Source of the DNA: Anagrus nilaparvatae
Lineage: Eukaryota > Arthropoda > Insecta > Hymenoptera > Mymaridae
Assembly (NCBI GenBank): GCA_022575985.1
Contig: JAKSXM010000007.1
Span: 2,048,501-2,112,500 of the forward strand
Length of the DNA stretch: 64,000 bases
Direction: 5' to 3'
Shown here: positions 45,101-54,284 of the stretch, in pieces
Position numbering within the stretch: position 1 is the first letter of the stretch
Layout: each line of letters starts with the position of its first letter
Notes under the pieces: generated by a model
The model's database searches: none
Seen by the model: the letters and a program-made list of their open reading frames with translations, nothing else
What the model was told of the DNA's origin: nothing
Translations under genes and position numbers: made by a program

Positions 45101-45172
45101 GGCTTGTACATAACGAATATCGAATCATATAGTGAAAAGCTTTTACCATTTGATAAGAAGAACAATGATTAA
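42143..45172 (+). CDS. Nardilysin-like M16 zinc metalloendopeptidase, copy 2, intronless
   Basis: The 1009-aa product is collinear with copy 1 and keeps the zinc site HFLEH (93-97), distal Glu174, and LRTKEQLGY in the C-terminal half. Residues 70-175 differ from copy 1 only by Glu to Asn in GGSNNAS, and the DNA there is almost identical including silent positions. By contrast, about 340-480 and 550-700 carry many replacements (for example RWCYQFTGKSEP and DLSDASQCDLSFDISFNEKH). It is the most diverged of the three. The 5' leader including TTACTTTCAG (42109-42118) is conserved, but beyond 41989 the flank is replaced by a 4-kb transposon. The 3' flank is soon unlike copies 1 and 3. Nothing suggests decay. 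Confidence 0.93.
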   Translation: MDGTQNNDGILKNENQKVIYLEEPIKSENDKKEYKVILLENGLTALLISDINNKRIINSEESESINDEIMAACSLCINVGSLSDPVQVKGLAHFLEHMVFMGSEKYPEENDFSSYISKKGGSNNASTGSEFTTFYFQIQQEHLFSALDRFAQFFIKPLLNKDSISREIEAVDNEFKINLMDDERREFRILKNLTNENHPIRKFNFGNLKSLKDDIDEDSLHSELAKFHQRHYSANRMKLAIRAKLSLNQLEQYVVECFSSIRNNNFPAEDFDAFKNISTFMTPDFKKLIKIKPNNEIYKLTVTWMLPSLLNFYKLKSFEYVIWFIEHQGKGSLHSYLRDKRWCYQFTGKSEPFTTLGNLFSITIRLTEKGCKHFKEILDSIFSYLNLLRHELPNERIFNEIQQIRNTRFKFLEDTDPYGYVKGLSIDMHKYSPVDYLAGNLFSKYDPDEIGKVILALKPEYANIRLSNYEFNEEEFDKIEPWFKIKYSSSEIPEDWVNYWKTIKPFECFHLPEPNESIATDFSLIKLPSTIPDYPSKIYQNDLVEIWYKPDAVFRDPICFINFHLLTSFRNVSADTLALDIFFNLANILITADLSDASQCDLSFDISFNEKHRGIEIKLNGYSQKISILLKTLVEYLKNCYSRIEIEFFEELKKTVLNICNNILNDVILLSDVLRLSILQKSSSSPVDVYNEILDLKHDDLINFFKNIFNNVYIKCLAQGNLSAENVESMIIECTEILKCNPLKKELRQKILINKLEIGEKICKIKSFNKKEINSLVENYYQIGVSTFDLEATLTVLMIIMNEPLFNELRTKEQLGYSVDNDCYDDFGILGFSITVLYESSKFTCEFINQRIEQFLIYFKDLLKNMPEKDFESIKDSCIRSLKEVDLNLYSEFSRNWLEVKNEKFMFDRRDKIIEALIKVTRTDVLKLLEDCTANGEDFKKLSIQIEGWPVELDDGNENEIQASSGNLEFPKYSYNYLVPDNESTSGLYITNIESYSEKLLPFDKKNND

Positions 45173-45251
45173 TTTTTTGTATTATATCTAAATTTATATA
45201 ACTAATATTATATCTAAATTTATATTAATTATGTTTTTTTCTTTTAAATAC

Positions 45252-45257
45252 AATAAA
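45252..45257 (+). promoter_or_regulatory. Candidate poly(A) signal AATAAA, protease copy 2
   Basis: AATAAA 80 bp past the stop in a short AT-rich 3' flank. Upstream a TATTATATCTAAATTTATAT stretch is duplicated in tandem (about 45181-45225). Confidence 0.5.
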
Positions 45258-45917
45258 GAATAATAGAGTAAAATTTTATTTTTTTAATTTTAATTTCTCA
45301 GCATTTGATTTTTTGTATAAAGATTTTTGTTATATTTGATCATGTATTCATCATATTAGTACCTAAGTGAAATATTATGGAAACTTAATGAATACATTAA
45401 GATTTGCAGTGGCTAGAAAGCTAAAAACCGTTACGAAAAATAAAAAATTGTCAAGCTTTTCCCAAATCTGCCTTTAGTTTTGACCTACTAACCTTCTATG
45501 TACTCGTAAGATAGGGTTGAAAAAGGGTAAATAATAAGAATTTCAAGAAAACTATGGATAAGAGACTGTTCACGTTACAAAATAAAAATAATATGTTTAT
45601 AAAATAAACATTTATAACTAAAATATCCTTTTTAGTTATAAAATTTATATTAGTTAAATGGTTAAAATGGATTTTAAAGTTGTTTTTAAAATTTATTTAT
45701 TTTTATATAATTCCCTTGACTCTTTATATTTCTTGCAAAGCTTACGTGTTACTGTCAATTCCACCTCTTTTAACTCTATCGAGAATTTACAATGAAATTA
45801 CTATAAAAAAGGTCTGAGAGCGTAGAATCAACTCAAAACAGTCGCGATCTTTCAAGCTACCAAGCAGTGACTGACTCAGACTATCGCTTTAGCAAAGCAT
45901 GATGTTTCAATATGTCA
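45258..45917. other. Intergenic spacer after protease copy 2
   Basis: No gene or repeat family recognised. AT-rich with a few GC-richer patches near 45750-45900. Confidence 0.6.
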
Positions 45918-46176
45918 ACATTGTTAACTAGAAAAATTTTACCTGGGTCAAGGTAGCCCAATAATCGCGGAAAATACTGGCAGAAAATTTGATATCTGGT
46001 CCGGAACTTTTTTAATGCCTTAAACGAATTAGCTTCGAAGGTTTTTCGTTTGGACAAGTCGAAATTATGTTCTTTTTGACGTAAATGGGTAATATCCTTA
46101 GTGTGGGTGTTTATCACAAAAAATTTATATTTCGATATTTACTTCGGTACGACAAATAATAGATTTTTTATATTAA

Positions 46177-46443
46177 CATAAAACATGTTCATTGGATGTT
46201 TGGCTTGGCAGTGGGAGGGGGTAAAAATGTGACGTTTTTAGGGGTGGGGTGAAATGAACTTAGAATATTTTCGATTTTGGGACTTAGAATAATTTGAAGT
46301 AGGAGTCAGGGCCTGATCAGGCCCTGATAAGAACAAGAATTTAGAATACCTTAAGTTTATGGACTTAGGATAATTTATATTTCGGGATTTATTGTAATTT
46401 CGGTTTTTGGATTTATTACTGTTATGAGTAAACATGTTTCATG
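46177..46443. mobile_element. Short copy of the CATG-ended element
   Basis: Its left end CATAAAACATGTTCAT and right end AAACATGTTTCATG are diverged versions of the ends of 38133-38893, with the same outer flank GTTGGTTGTGTACTTACAC. It lacks the 25-bp minisatellite. Comparison with 17300-17330 shows it is an insertion. A perfect 22-bp palindrome centred on CCTGATCAGG lies at 46306-46327. Confidence 0.6.
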
Positions 46444-46783
46444 CCCGTTGGTTGTGTACTTACACAAACCGGTTATAAATTTTTTTTTGTCTTTTCACGT
46501 AGGTAAACCCATTTTAAAAGATTTGAATAACAAAAATTTATGATGAATTTCCATTTTAGAAATATTCCGAGTTTGGATCCTTTGATTTTTTCCTTTTGTA
46601 TTTAGTGGAAAGCCGTTTTATTCAAGAGTATTTCACTCGAGAGTACCAGATTTTTTTTATCCCCTTAAAAAGATTGATAATAAAATAATTTATAATAAAA
46701 ACTTTTAAAATTTATTCCCTTTGGTAATCATTTTATCCTAAGTCTTACACCATCGTTAGACTTAAATTATGTACAAAAATAAG

Positions 46784-48715
46784 TTTCTACCTAAGCAAGA
46801 ACGACAAATCTTTTACGATTGTAAAGTTCATACAAACCACCTTAAACATATTCTAAAGATGTTTTTACATGCACGCTCGTACTTTTCTTCGTATTAGAGT
46901 AAGAAAAAATTTTTGAAAAATATATATACTACGAAGTTCAAAAATACCCTGCCAACTAGCTGGCACTAAGGTTCCACAAACAATGATCTTAATACTTCAA
47001 TATGTCACTGATATCACCGATTACAACCATGCAATCATACATGTGAAATATCACCGGTTACAATATTTTCACATATTAGTACTTTCGTGGAATTATATGA
47101 GGTATTACACTAAAAACAAAAAAAATATTGCAGTTTTTTTAATTTTTTCGTTTTTTTAATTTTGAGAAAAAAATTTTGAAAAAATTCGGTATCAGATCCA
47201 AAAAGTTACTATAAACGAACTTTCTAAAACTAGTACTTTCATAGAAATAAATTAGGTACTACCTCCAAAGAGAAAAAATAATTTGGTATTTTTTTTATTT
47301 TTTTGTGACGAAAATTTTGTGAAAAAAATTTTTTAAAAATTAAGTATCAGATTCGAGATATCGAGTAAAAACCATACTTTCAAATATAAGTACTTTCGTA
47401 GAAATAAATGAGGTATTACATCCAAATCAAAAAAAAAAAAGTACCTCGAGCTTTTTTGGTGAAAAAATTTTTGAAAAAAAAATTAGGTCTTAATTTCATA
47501 ATATTTGTGAAATATCACCGATTACATACATACGTACGTACACACACACATATTTGTGAAATATCACCGATTACATACATACGTACGTACACACACACAC
47601 ACACACACACATACAGACTTTTTTTAAAAACCGGTTTTTTAGCTTCCTGAGGTTCCAAAACGTGCTTATATGCCAAAAAATCAAAAATCAAAATTTGACC
47701 CATCGCAATGGTTCCTCTATGAGGAACCAATAATTATTTATTGTTAAAATTAGCTAAAAATTTAATTTCTTACATGCTTTATTAGATATGTTTTTTTGTT
47801 TTTTCAATGCTAAAAAAAATGAGTTCTCTATTACGAGGATCGTAAAAATGTTCATAAAATATTTATTCGACGGAATAGAATAATATGAAAAAAAATCACC
47901 ACAGTAGTAAAAATATCTTAAAACATATTTAAATTATTGTAACAAATTAAAATTAATACTTTTTTGTTACCAAATTTACAAAAAAAATTGCATGATTTAA
48001 ATATTTATTAGGTAAGTTTTCGCTATTGTATTTTTTATACATATAAAATGCTTTCAACTTTTAGTAAAGAGTTAGTTGATTTAAATGAACAATTCAGTAA
48101 TGTAAAAATATTTTTTTCATAATTTTTTACTTCAAATTTCCTTTATTTTTGGCAATAAGTTTTCATGAAAATTTTTTTACCTTATGAAATGGTTAAGATG
48201 AAAAACTGATGTACGTAAAAATGTTTTTTTAATGTTTTTTATGCACTTTTAAAATAACGAAATTGTTATATTTTTACATAATATTTAGCAATGTAAATGA
48301 GGTCGCGAAAATGATTTTTTCATAAATTTTCAATTAAAAATTTCTGTTCTCGGCGTTCGAAATCAGTGAAATTTTTGACAACTAATAAGCCGGTTTTGGT
48401 GATACATTGACACTCGTAAATGTGATTTTCAATGTTTTTTAATGCTTTTTCAGTGCATTTATTCTGAAAAAATCAGTAGATTTTTAAAAAAGATTAAACG
48501 ATACAAAAGGGGTTTCAAATTTCATTTTTTCTTAATTTTCTTCTTTCGACATTCACTTTTAATGTATTTTACACTTTTTCTCGTATTTTTTGGCTATAGT
48601 TTTTTTTGAATATTCTTAATATATTTTTACCCACTATTATACGACCGATTTGATGAAGTTAATGCTTCGTTTTTTAAAATTTTTAAAATATTTTTACAAT
48701 GGTGTTTTCTTGATC
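46784..48715. other. Block present in unit B only: degenerate repeats, microsatellite, AT-rich DNA
   Basis: About 47070-47450 holds diverged units of the ~150-bp tandem family. A block with TTTGTGAAATATCACCGATTAC and a CGTACGTA-CA microsatellite is duplicated in tandem at about 47507-47620. It is followed by the TTAGCTTCCTGAGG and TGCTTATATGCC module shared with 24.0-24.36 and 56.9-57.2 kb. About 47760-48715 shows nothing but AT-rich DNA. Confidence 0.6.
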
Positions 48716-49383
48716 GGATAGATTTTAAAGTGAAAAATGAGTATCAATTGTAGTAAGCAAAAAAAAAACACTTGTGCTAATCGAATTTCTTTTGCAATAA
48801 ATGGGAACCCACTTGAAAATTAATTATTTCCAACCTAAATAATTAATTTTAAATTTGGAGATACAATATATTTTTTTTTAAATAAATAAAAATATAAATA
48901 TAAATTTTAATTCCAATACTTATAATGCATTATACTTTTAGACAATTTTTAAAAATAGCAGAATTAATTTTTTTTTTATTCGAAAAATAAAAAAATAAAA
49001 AAATGAACATCGTGTTTTCAAAAGGCAATAATATTCAACAAAAAGTTAATTTTAACGTTTTTGAATTTTTATTGTCTTTAATTTCAAATGGTAAAAACTC
49101 TGAGTTCAAAAATTATCTTATGCTTAATTTCTTGTGTTTGAATAAAACGTGTGCTTACAAAAATTTTGCTGTTGAATTTCGTTCTGTTCAATTTCGTGGC
49201 TAAAACTAAGGTTATCTTAATGTAAATAGTAAATAATACAATAATAAATTTCCAATTAAAAAAAAAATTTTTTTAATTTCTAATTTTAGTATTTTTGGAA
49301 GGATTGCGTTTTTGGAAACACAATTAAAACCAATCGAAAAGTTAAATTGGTTACTTTCAGCAAAAAATTAAAAAATTTTAAAA

Positions 49384-52300
49384 ATGGATTCTAGACAAAA
49401 TAATGATAGAATATTAACGAATGAAAATCAAAAAGTAATTTATTTAGAAGAACCAATCAAATCAGAAAATGATAAAAAAGAATATAAAGTTATTTTATTG
49501 GAAAACGGCCTAACTGCGCTCTTAATCTCTGATATAAACAATAAAAGAATTATCAAGTCTGAAGAATCAGAAAACATTAAAGATGAAATAATGGCAGCTT
49601 GTAGTTTATGCATTAATGTTGGCAGTCTCAGTGATCCTGTCCAAGTTAAAGGATTAGCTCATTTTCTAGAACACATGGTTTTTATGGGCTCGGAAAAATA
49701 TCCAGAAGAAAATGACTTTAGTAGTTACATATCAAAAAAAGGTGGCTCAGAAAATGCCTCTACTGGTTCTGAATTTACTACATTTTACTTTCAGATTCAG
49801 CAAGAACATTTATTTTCAGCCTTGGACCGATTTGCACAGTTTTTTATCAAACCTTTGTTGAATAAAGATTCCATCTCTAGAGAAATAGAGGCCGTTGACA
49901 ATGAATTTAAAATTAATTTAATGGATGACGAACGACGGGAAATTCGAATTCTTCAAAACCTAGCAAATGAAAATCATCCAATCAGAAAATTCAAGTCTGG
50001 AAATTTGAAATCATTAAAAGATGATATTGATGAAGATTCTTTGTATTCAGAATTGGTAAAGTTTCATCAAAGGCATTACAGTGCTAACAGAATGAAATTA
50101 GCTATCAGAGCTAAATTATCTTTAGATCAGTTGGAACAATACGTTGTTGAATGTTTTTCCAATATTCCTAATAACAATTTGCCAGCAGAAGATTTTGATG
50201 CTTTTAAAAACATTAACACATTCATGACACCGGATTTTAAAAAATTAATCAAAATTAAACCAATTAATGAAATTTATAAATTAACAGTAACCTGGATGCT
50301 ACCTTCATTATTAAATTTTTATAAATTAAAATCTTTCGAATATGTGATTTGGTTCATCGAGCATCAAGGTAAAGGATCCTTACATTCATATCTTAGAGAT
50401 AAACAATGGTGTTACAATTTAATTGGTGAATATCAACCATTTACTACTTTGGGTAATTTATTTTCGATAACTGTAAGTCTAACTGAAAAGGGATGTAAAC
50501 ATTTTAAAGAAATCTTGGATGCTATTTTCTCTTACTTAAATTTACTTCGTCATGAACTTCCTAATGAAAAAATTTTTAATGAAATCCAACTAATTGAAAA
50601 AACAAATTTTCAATTTTTAAAAGATATTAATCCGTATGGATACGTGAAAGGTTTATCAAAAAAGATGCATCGATACTCTCCTGTAGATTATTTAGCAGGG
50701 AATTTATTTTCCAAATATGACGCAGATGAAATTAGAAAAACTATTTTAGCACTGAAACCAGAAGATGCTAATATTAGTTTAAGCAATTATGAATTGAATG
50801 AAGAAGATTTTGATAAAATTGAACCGTGGTTTAAAATTAAGTATTCGTCATCAGAAATACCAGAAGATTGGATTATTTATTGGAAAACCATAAAACCATT
50901 TGAATGTTTTCATTTGCCTGAACCAAATGAGTTTATTGCTACCGATTTCAGTTTAATAAAATTACCATCAACTATACTAGATTATCCAAATAAAATTTAT
51001 CAAAATGACTTGGTAGAAATTTGGTATAAACCTGATGCAGTGTTTCGAGATCCAAAATGTTGCATAAATTTTCATTTTTTGACTCCTTTTAGCAATAAAC
51101 CAGCAGAAACATCTGCACTGGATACATTCTTCATTATTGTAGCAAATATTTTAATTACAGCTGAATTATCTGATGCATTCGAAAGTTATTTATCTTTCGA
51201 AATATCCTTTGACGAAAAGAATAGAGGTATAGAAATAAAATTAAACGGCTATAGTCAAAAAATACCTTTATTGCTTAAAACTTTGGTTAAATATTTAAAA
51301 AATTGTTATTCACGGATCGAAATTGAATTTTTTAAAGAGTTAAAAAAGACTGTGGTAAACGTTTGGAATAATATTCTAAATGGTGTTAACTTACTTCCCG
51401 ATGTACTCAGATTGTCAATTTTACTAAAAATAGAAAGTTGTCTTCTTAAAAGTTCTCCAGTTGATATATACAATGAAATAGTTGACTTAAAATATGATGA
51501 TTTAATAAATTTTTTTAAAAACATTTTCAATAATGTGTATATAAAATGTCTCGCACAAGGAAATCTAAGTGCAGAAAATGTTGAATCGTTGGTCATAGAA
51601 TGTACCGACATTTTAGAAAGCAAACCGTTGAAAAAAGAATTGCGTCAAAAAATTTTAATAAACAAATTAGAAATAGGAGAAAAAATTTGTAAAATTAAAA
51701 GTTTTAATAAAAAAGAAATCAACTCTTTGGTTAAAAATTATTATCAGATTGGTGTTAGTACATTGGATCTAAAGGCTACGTTACAAGTTTTGATGATTAT
51801 AATGAATGAGCCTTTGTTCAATGAGCTTAGAACTAAAGAACAGCTTGGTTATAGTGTAGATAATGATTGTTATGATGATTTTGACATCTTGGGATTTTCG
51901 ATTACAGTTTTACATGAATCTAGCAAATTTACATGTGAATTTATAAATCAAAGAATTGAACAATTCCTAATTTATTTTAAAGATTTTTTAAAAAATATGC
52001 CAGAAAAAGATTTTGAATCAATAAAAGATTCTTGCATTAGATCATTGAAAAAGGTTGATTTGAATTTGAATTCTGAATTTTCCAGAAATTGGGATGAAAT
52101 TGTACGTGAGAGATTCATGTTCGACAGACGTGATAAGATAATAGAAGCATTAATAAAAGTAACTCGTAATGACGTTCTTAAATTGCTGGAAGATTGTACA
52201 GCAAACGGTGAAGACTTTAAGAAATTGAGTATACAAATCGAAGGTTGGCCTGCTGAATTAAATGACGGCAATGAAAATGAGATCGAAGCAAGCAGTGACA

Positions 52301-52431
52301 ATTTAGAATTTTCAAAATATTCATTCAACTATTTGGTTCCAGATAATGAAAGTACATCTGACTTGTACATAACGAATATCGAATCATATAATGAAAAGCT
52401 TTTACCATTTGATAAGAAGAACAATGATTGA
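49384..52431 (+). CDS. Nardilysin-like M16 zinc metalloendopeptidase, copy 3, intronless
   Basis: The 1015-aa product is close to copy 1 over its whole length. The zinc site HFLEH (93-97), distal Glu174 and LRTKEQLGY are intact. The main difference is five extra residues: KIESCLLKSSPVD here against KSVCSPVD in copy 1, at about residue 682, in the inter-half linker region of the third M16 domain. The N-terminus MDSRQNNDRIL differs slightly from MDGTKNNDGIL. The acidic insert is again reduced to about KSEESENIKDE. It lies in duplication unit B with upstream and downstream flanks like copy 1, including the leader TTACTTTCAG (49351-49360). No stop or frameshift. Confidence 0.93.
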   Translation: MDSRQNNDRILTNENQKVIYLEEPIKSENDKKEYKVILLENGLTALLISDINNKRIIKSEESENIKDEIMAACSLCINVGSLSDPVQVKGLAHFLEHMVFMGSEKYPEENDFSSYISKKGGSENASTGSEFTTFYFQIQQEHLFSALDRFAQFFIKPLLNKDSISREIEAVDNEFKINLMDDERREIRILQNLANENHPIRKFKSGNLKSLKDDIDEDSLYSELVKFHQRHYSANRMKLAIRAKLSLDQLEQYVVECFSNIPNNNLPAEDFDAFKNINTFMTPDFKKLIKIKPINEIYKLTVTWMLPSLLNFYKLKSFEYVIWFIEHQGKGSLHSYLRDKQWCYNLIGEYQPFTTLGNLFSITVSLTEKGCKHFKEILDAIFSYLNLLRHELPNEKIFNEIQLIEKTNFQFLKDINPYGYVKGLSKKMHRYSPVDYLAGNLFSKYDADEIRKTILALKPEDANISLSNYELNEEDFDKIEPWFKIKYSSSEIPEDWIIYWKTIKPFECFHLPEPNEFIATDFSLIKLPSTILDYPNKIYQNDLVEIWYKPDAVFRDPKCCINFHFLTPFSNKPAETSALDTFFIIVANILITAELSDAFESYLSFEISFDEKNRGIEIKLNGYSQKIPLLLKTLVKYLKNCYSRIEIEFFKELKKTVVNVWNNILNGVNLLPDVLRLSILLKIESCLLKSSPVDIYNEIVDLKYDDLINFFKNIFNNVYIKCLAQGNLSAENVESLVIECTDILESKPLKKELRQKILINKLEIGEKICKIKSFNKKEINSLVKNYYQIGVSTLDLKATLQVLMIIMNEPLFNELRTKEQLGYSVDNDCYDDFDILGFSITVLHESSKFTCEFINQRIEQFLIYFKDFLKNMPEKDFESIKDSCIRSLKKVDLNLNSEFSRNWDEIVRERFMFDRRDKIIEALIKVTRNDVLKLLEDCTANGEDFKKLSIQIEGWPAELNDGNENEIEASSDNLEFSKYSFNYLVPDNESTSDLYITNIESYNEKLLPFDKKNND

Positions 52432-52565
52432 TTTTTTGTAAACTATTATATCTAAATTTATAGCAGTTATTTTTTTCTTTTAATTTATAAATATAAAATT
52501 TTTTTTTAAATTATAAAAAAGGGTTTTTTATTAATTTCCATTTGTAATTTAGACTTAAATTTAAA

Positions 52566-52571
52566 AATAAA
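52566..52571 (+). promoter_or_regulatory. Candidate poly(A) signal AATAAA, protease copy 3
   Basis: AATAAA 135 bp past the stop, at the position matching 21520-21525 in unit A. Confidence 0.45.
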
Positions 52572-52699
52572 AAGAAAGATTTTTTTAAAGTTGGTTTCAA
52601 GAAAATTATCACGTTTCTTTTTAACACTTTTAGATAAAGTTTAGCATTCATAATAGTTATTGGGCTTTTTATAAGAGCAAAATTATTCATAAAATATTA

Positions 52700-53520
52700 C
52701 AGTGATTTTTTTAACGTGCAATTCTACACAAAAAGTGCAGTTCTGAAAAAATTTGTGCAGTACTAAAAGCTAGTTTGTGCAGTCCTAAAATATAAATTTT
52801 TTTGATTTTTTATACAAAATATTTTATATTCTAAAAAATAATGAATTTTATATTCATATTTTTCCTAAAAAAGATGTACAAATGCCAATTCTTACCCCAA
52901 AATGCCCAATTTTGAAATTGTGCCAAAATTCTAATTTTTAAAAGAAACGAGTACTATAGGCCTTAAAATTTTTTACAAGCACTAAGTTTCCAAAATATTT
53001 TTACTCGTCTTTTTATAATTATTTGTTTAGCAGATATGATAATTTGAGTCCCATATTTAGGGCTTTTTAAAAAAGTCAATTTTAATCCTTATCTTTAAAA
53101 TGGGATATCTTAGAAACTATTTATTTAAAAAAGACAGGAAATGGTATCCTTATGTTAAATTTTCCGCTAAATCCAAATTTTTAGTCAGATTTTCATTTGG
53201 TTACGTGACTTTGCGGGAAATTTAAAATTTGTGAAAAATGATTTTTTAAAAATCGCTATTTTTCAATTTTAGTGCTTTTAAAATAAATTTACCAAAAAAA
53301 ATATATGAGAAAACATAAAACTTGAGACCAACAAAATGAAAATTGAGCTGTCTGCAGCTGAGGTATTTACATGTTCAATAAATTTAATAAAAAGTAATTT
53401 TTGAGGTACTTTTTTAAAATTTTAAGAGATAATATTTTGTAAATAAATGAGCAAAATTAGTATTCCCCACCCCCTTTTTGTGATTTGTGCAGTTCTAAAA
53501 TTTCCTTAAAAAAAACACTG
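52700..53520. mobile_element. hAT-like non-autonomous element, 821 bp
   Basis: The ends are CAGTGATTTTTTTAA and, on the complement, CAGTGTTTTTTTTAA. AAATATTA flanks on both sides (52692-52699 and 53521-53528), an 8-bp target duplication as made by hAT transposases. Unit A has the single uninterrupted AAATATTA at 21646-21653. The interior has no ORF but repeats GTGCAGT(T/A)CTAAAA near both ends. It carries the TGGTTACGTGACTTTGCGGG module found in other elements. Confidence 0.9.
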
Positions 53521-53871
53521 AAATATTAAATAATAAATTTTTAGTGTTGGGGAAAAACTTATACTTTGACTATCTTTCTAATTTAAACTCCCATAGAAAA
53601 GAATTAGGTAATTGTTCGAAATATAAATAAAATAATAGATTTTCCTTATTTTTTTGGGCAAAATCTTTGAGACAAAATTGAATATATTTTAAAATTTTAG
53701 GTGAAATGCAAAAAAGATAGTTATAAAAAAATTCTGAACTTTTGAAGCTCTATGTAAAACTAATAAATATTACGTCCAAAATTAGAAAAAAAACCAATTT
53801 CCGACAAAAATGTTTACAAGCTCGGGTATCAGATCCAAGAGATTGACTAAAAACGAATTTCCTGAAATAAA

Positions 53872-54284
53872 AAAGTGTTTCTTATTTCTCAAGCTGCCCG
53901 TAGAGAAAAATACTGGCTCGAATATGATACTTCAGGTCATAAAACTATTATCAAAAAAAAAATTTTATAAACAGTTTGACGTGTAGTGTGCTGATTTGCA
54001 AATGAAAATCGGTAAAAATCAGAAAAAAGGTTTTAAAAACGTTTTAGAAAGCTTTTAGAAACCTTCCAAAAAACTTTTTACTAGTAAAATGTTTTAAAGC
54101 GTGTTTGTGACAAAAAAACTAAAATAAAATGTAAATTATAATTTATTTTATATTTGAAATTAATTTATAATTTACAGTCGTCTAAAAAGAAAATATCTAC
54201 GCCAATTGTAATTTCACTGTTTTATTCATTGATTTTTTGTAAAAATACATATTTCTTATTTTAGTGACGAGGCAATAATTTTAT
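53872..54284. mobile_element. Truncated copy of the TA-flanked fold-back (MITE)
   Basis: It begins AGTGTTTCTTATTTCTCAAG and follows the left part of 23304-24002 through GACGAGGCAATAA. It stops at the boundary of the inverted large repeat. The right terminal part is missing. Confidence 0.7.

Larger units (their letters stand above)
45918..53870 (+). repeat. Segmental duplication unit B (contains protease copy 3)
   Basis: Partner of 17110-22000. Relative to unit A it has three extra blocks: about 46173-46488, about 46784-48715, and the hAT-like element 52700-53520. Homology stops at GAATTTCCTGAAA near 53868, next to a truncated MITE. Confidence 0.82.

Noticed and set aside
49003..49203. 66-aa ORF upstream of protease copy 3, as a possible leader peptide or first exon
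   Set aside because: The homologous stretch upstream of copy 1 (from 17960) has an early stop and a different frame, so the ORF is not conserved.
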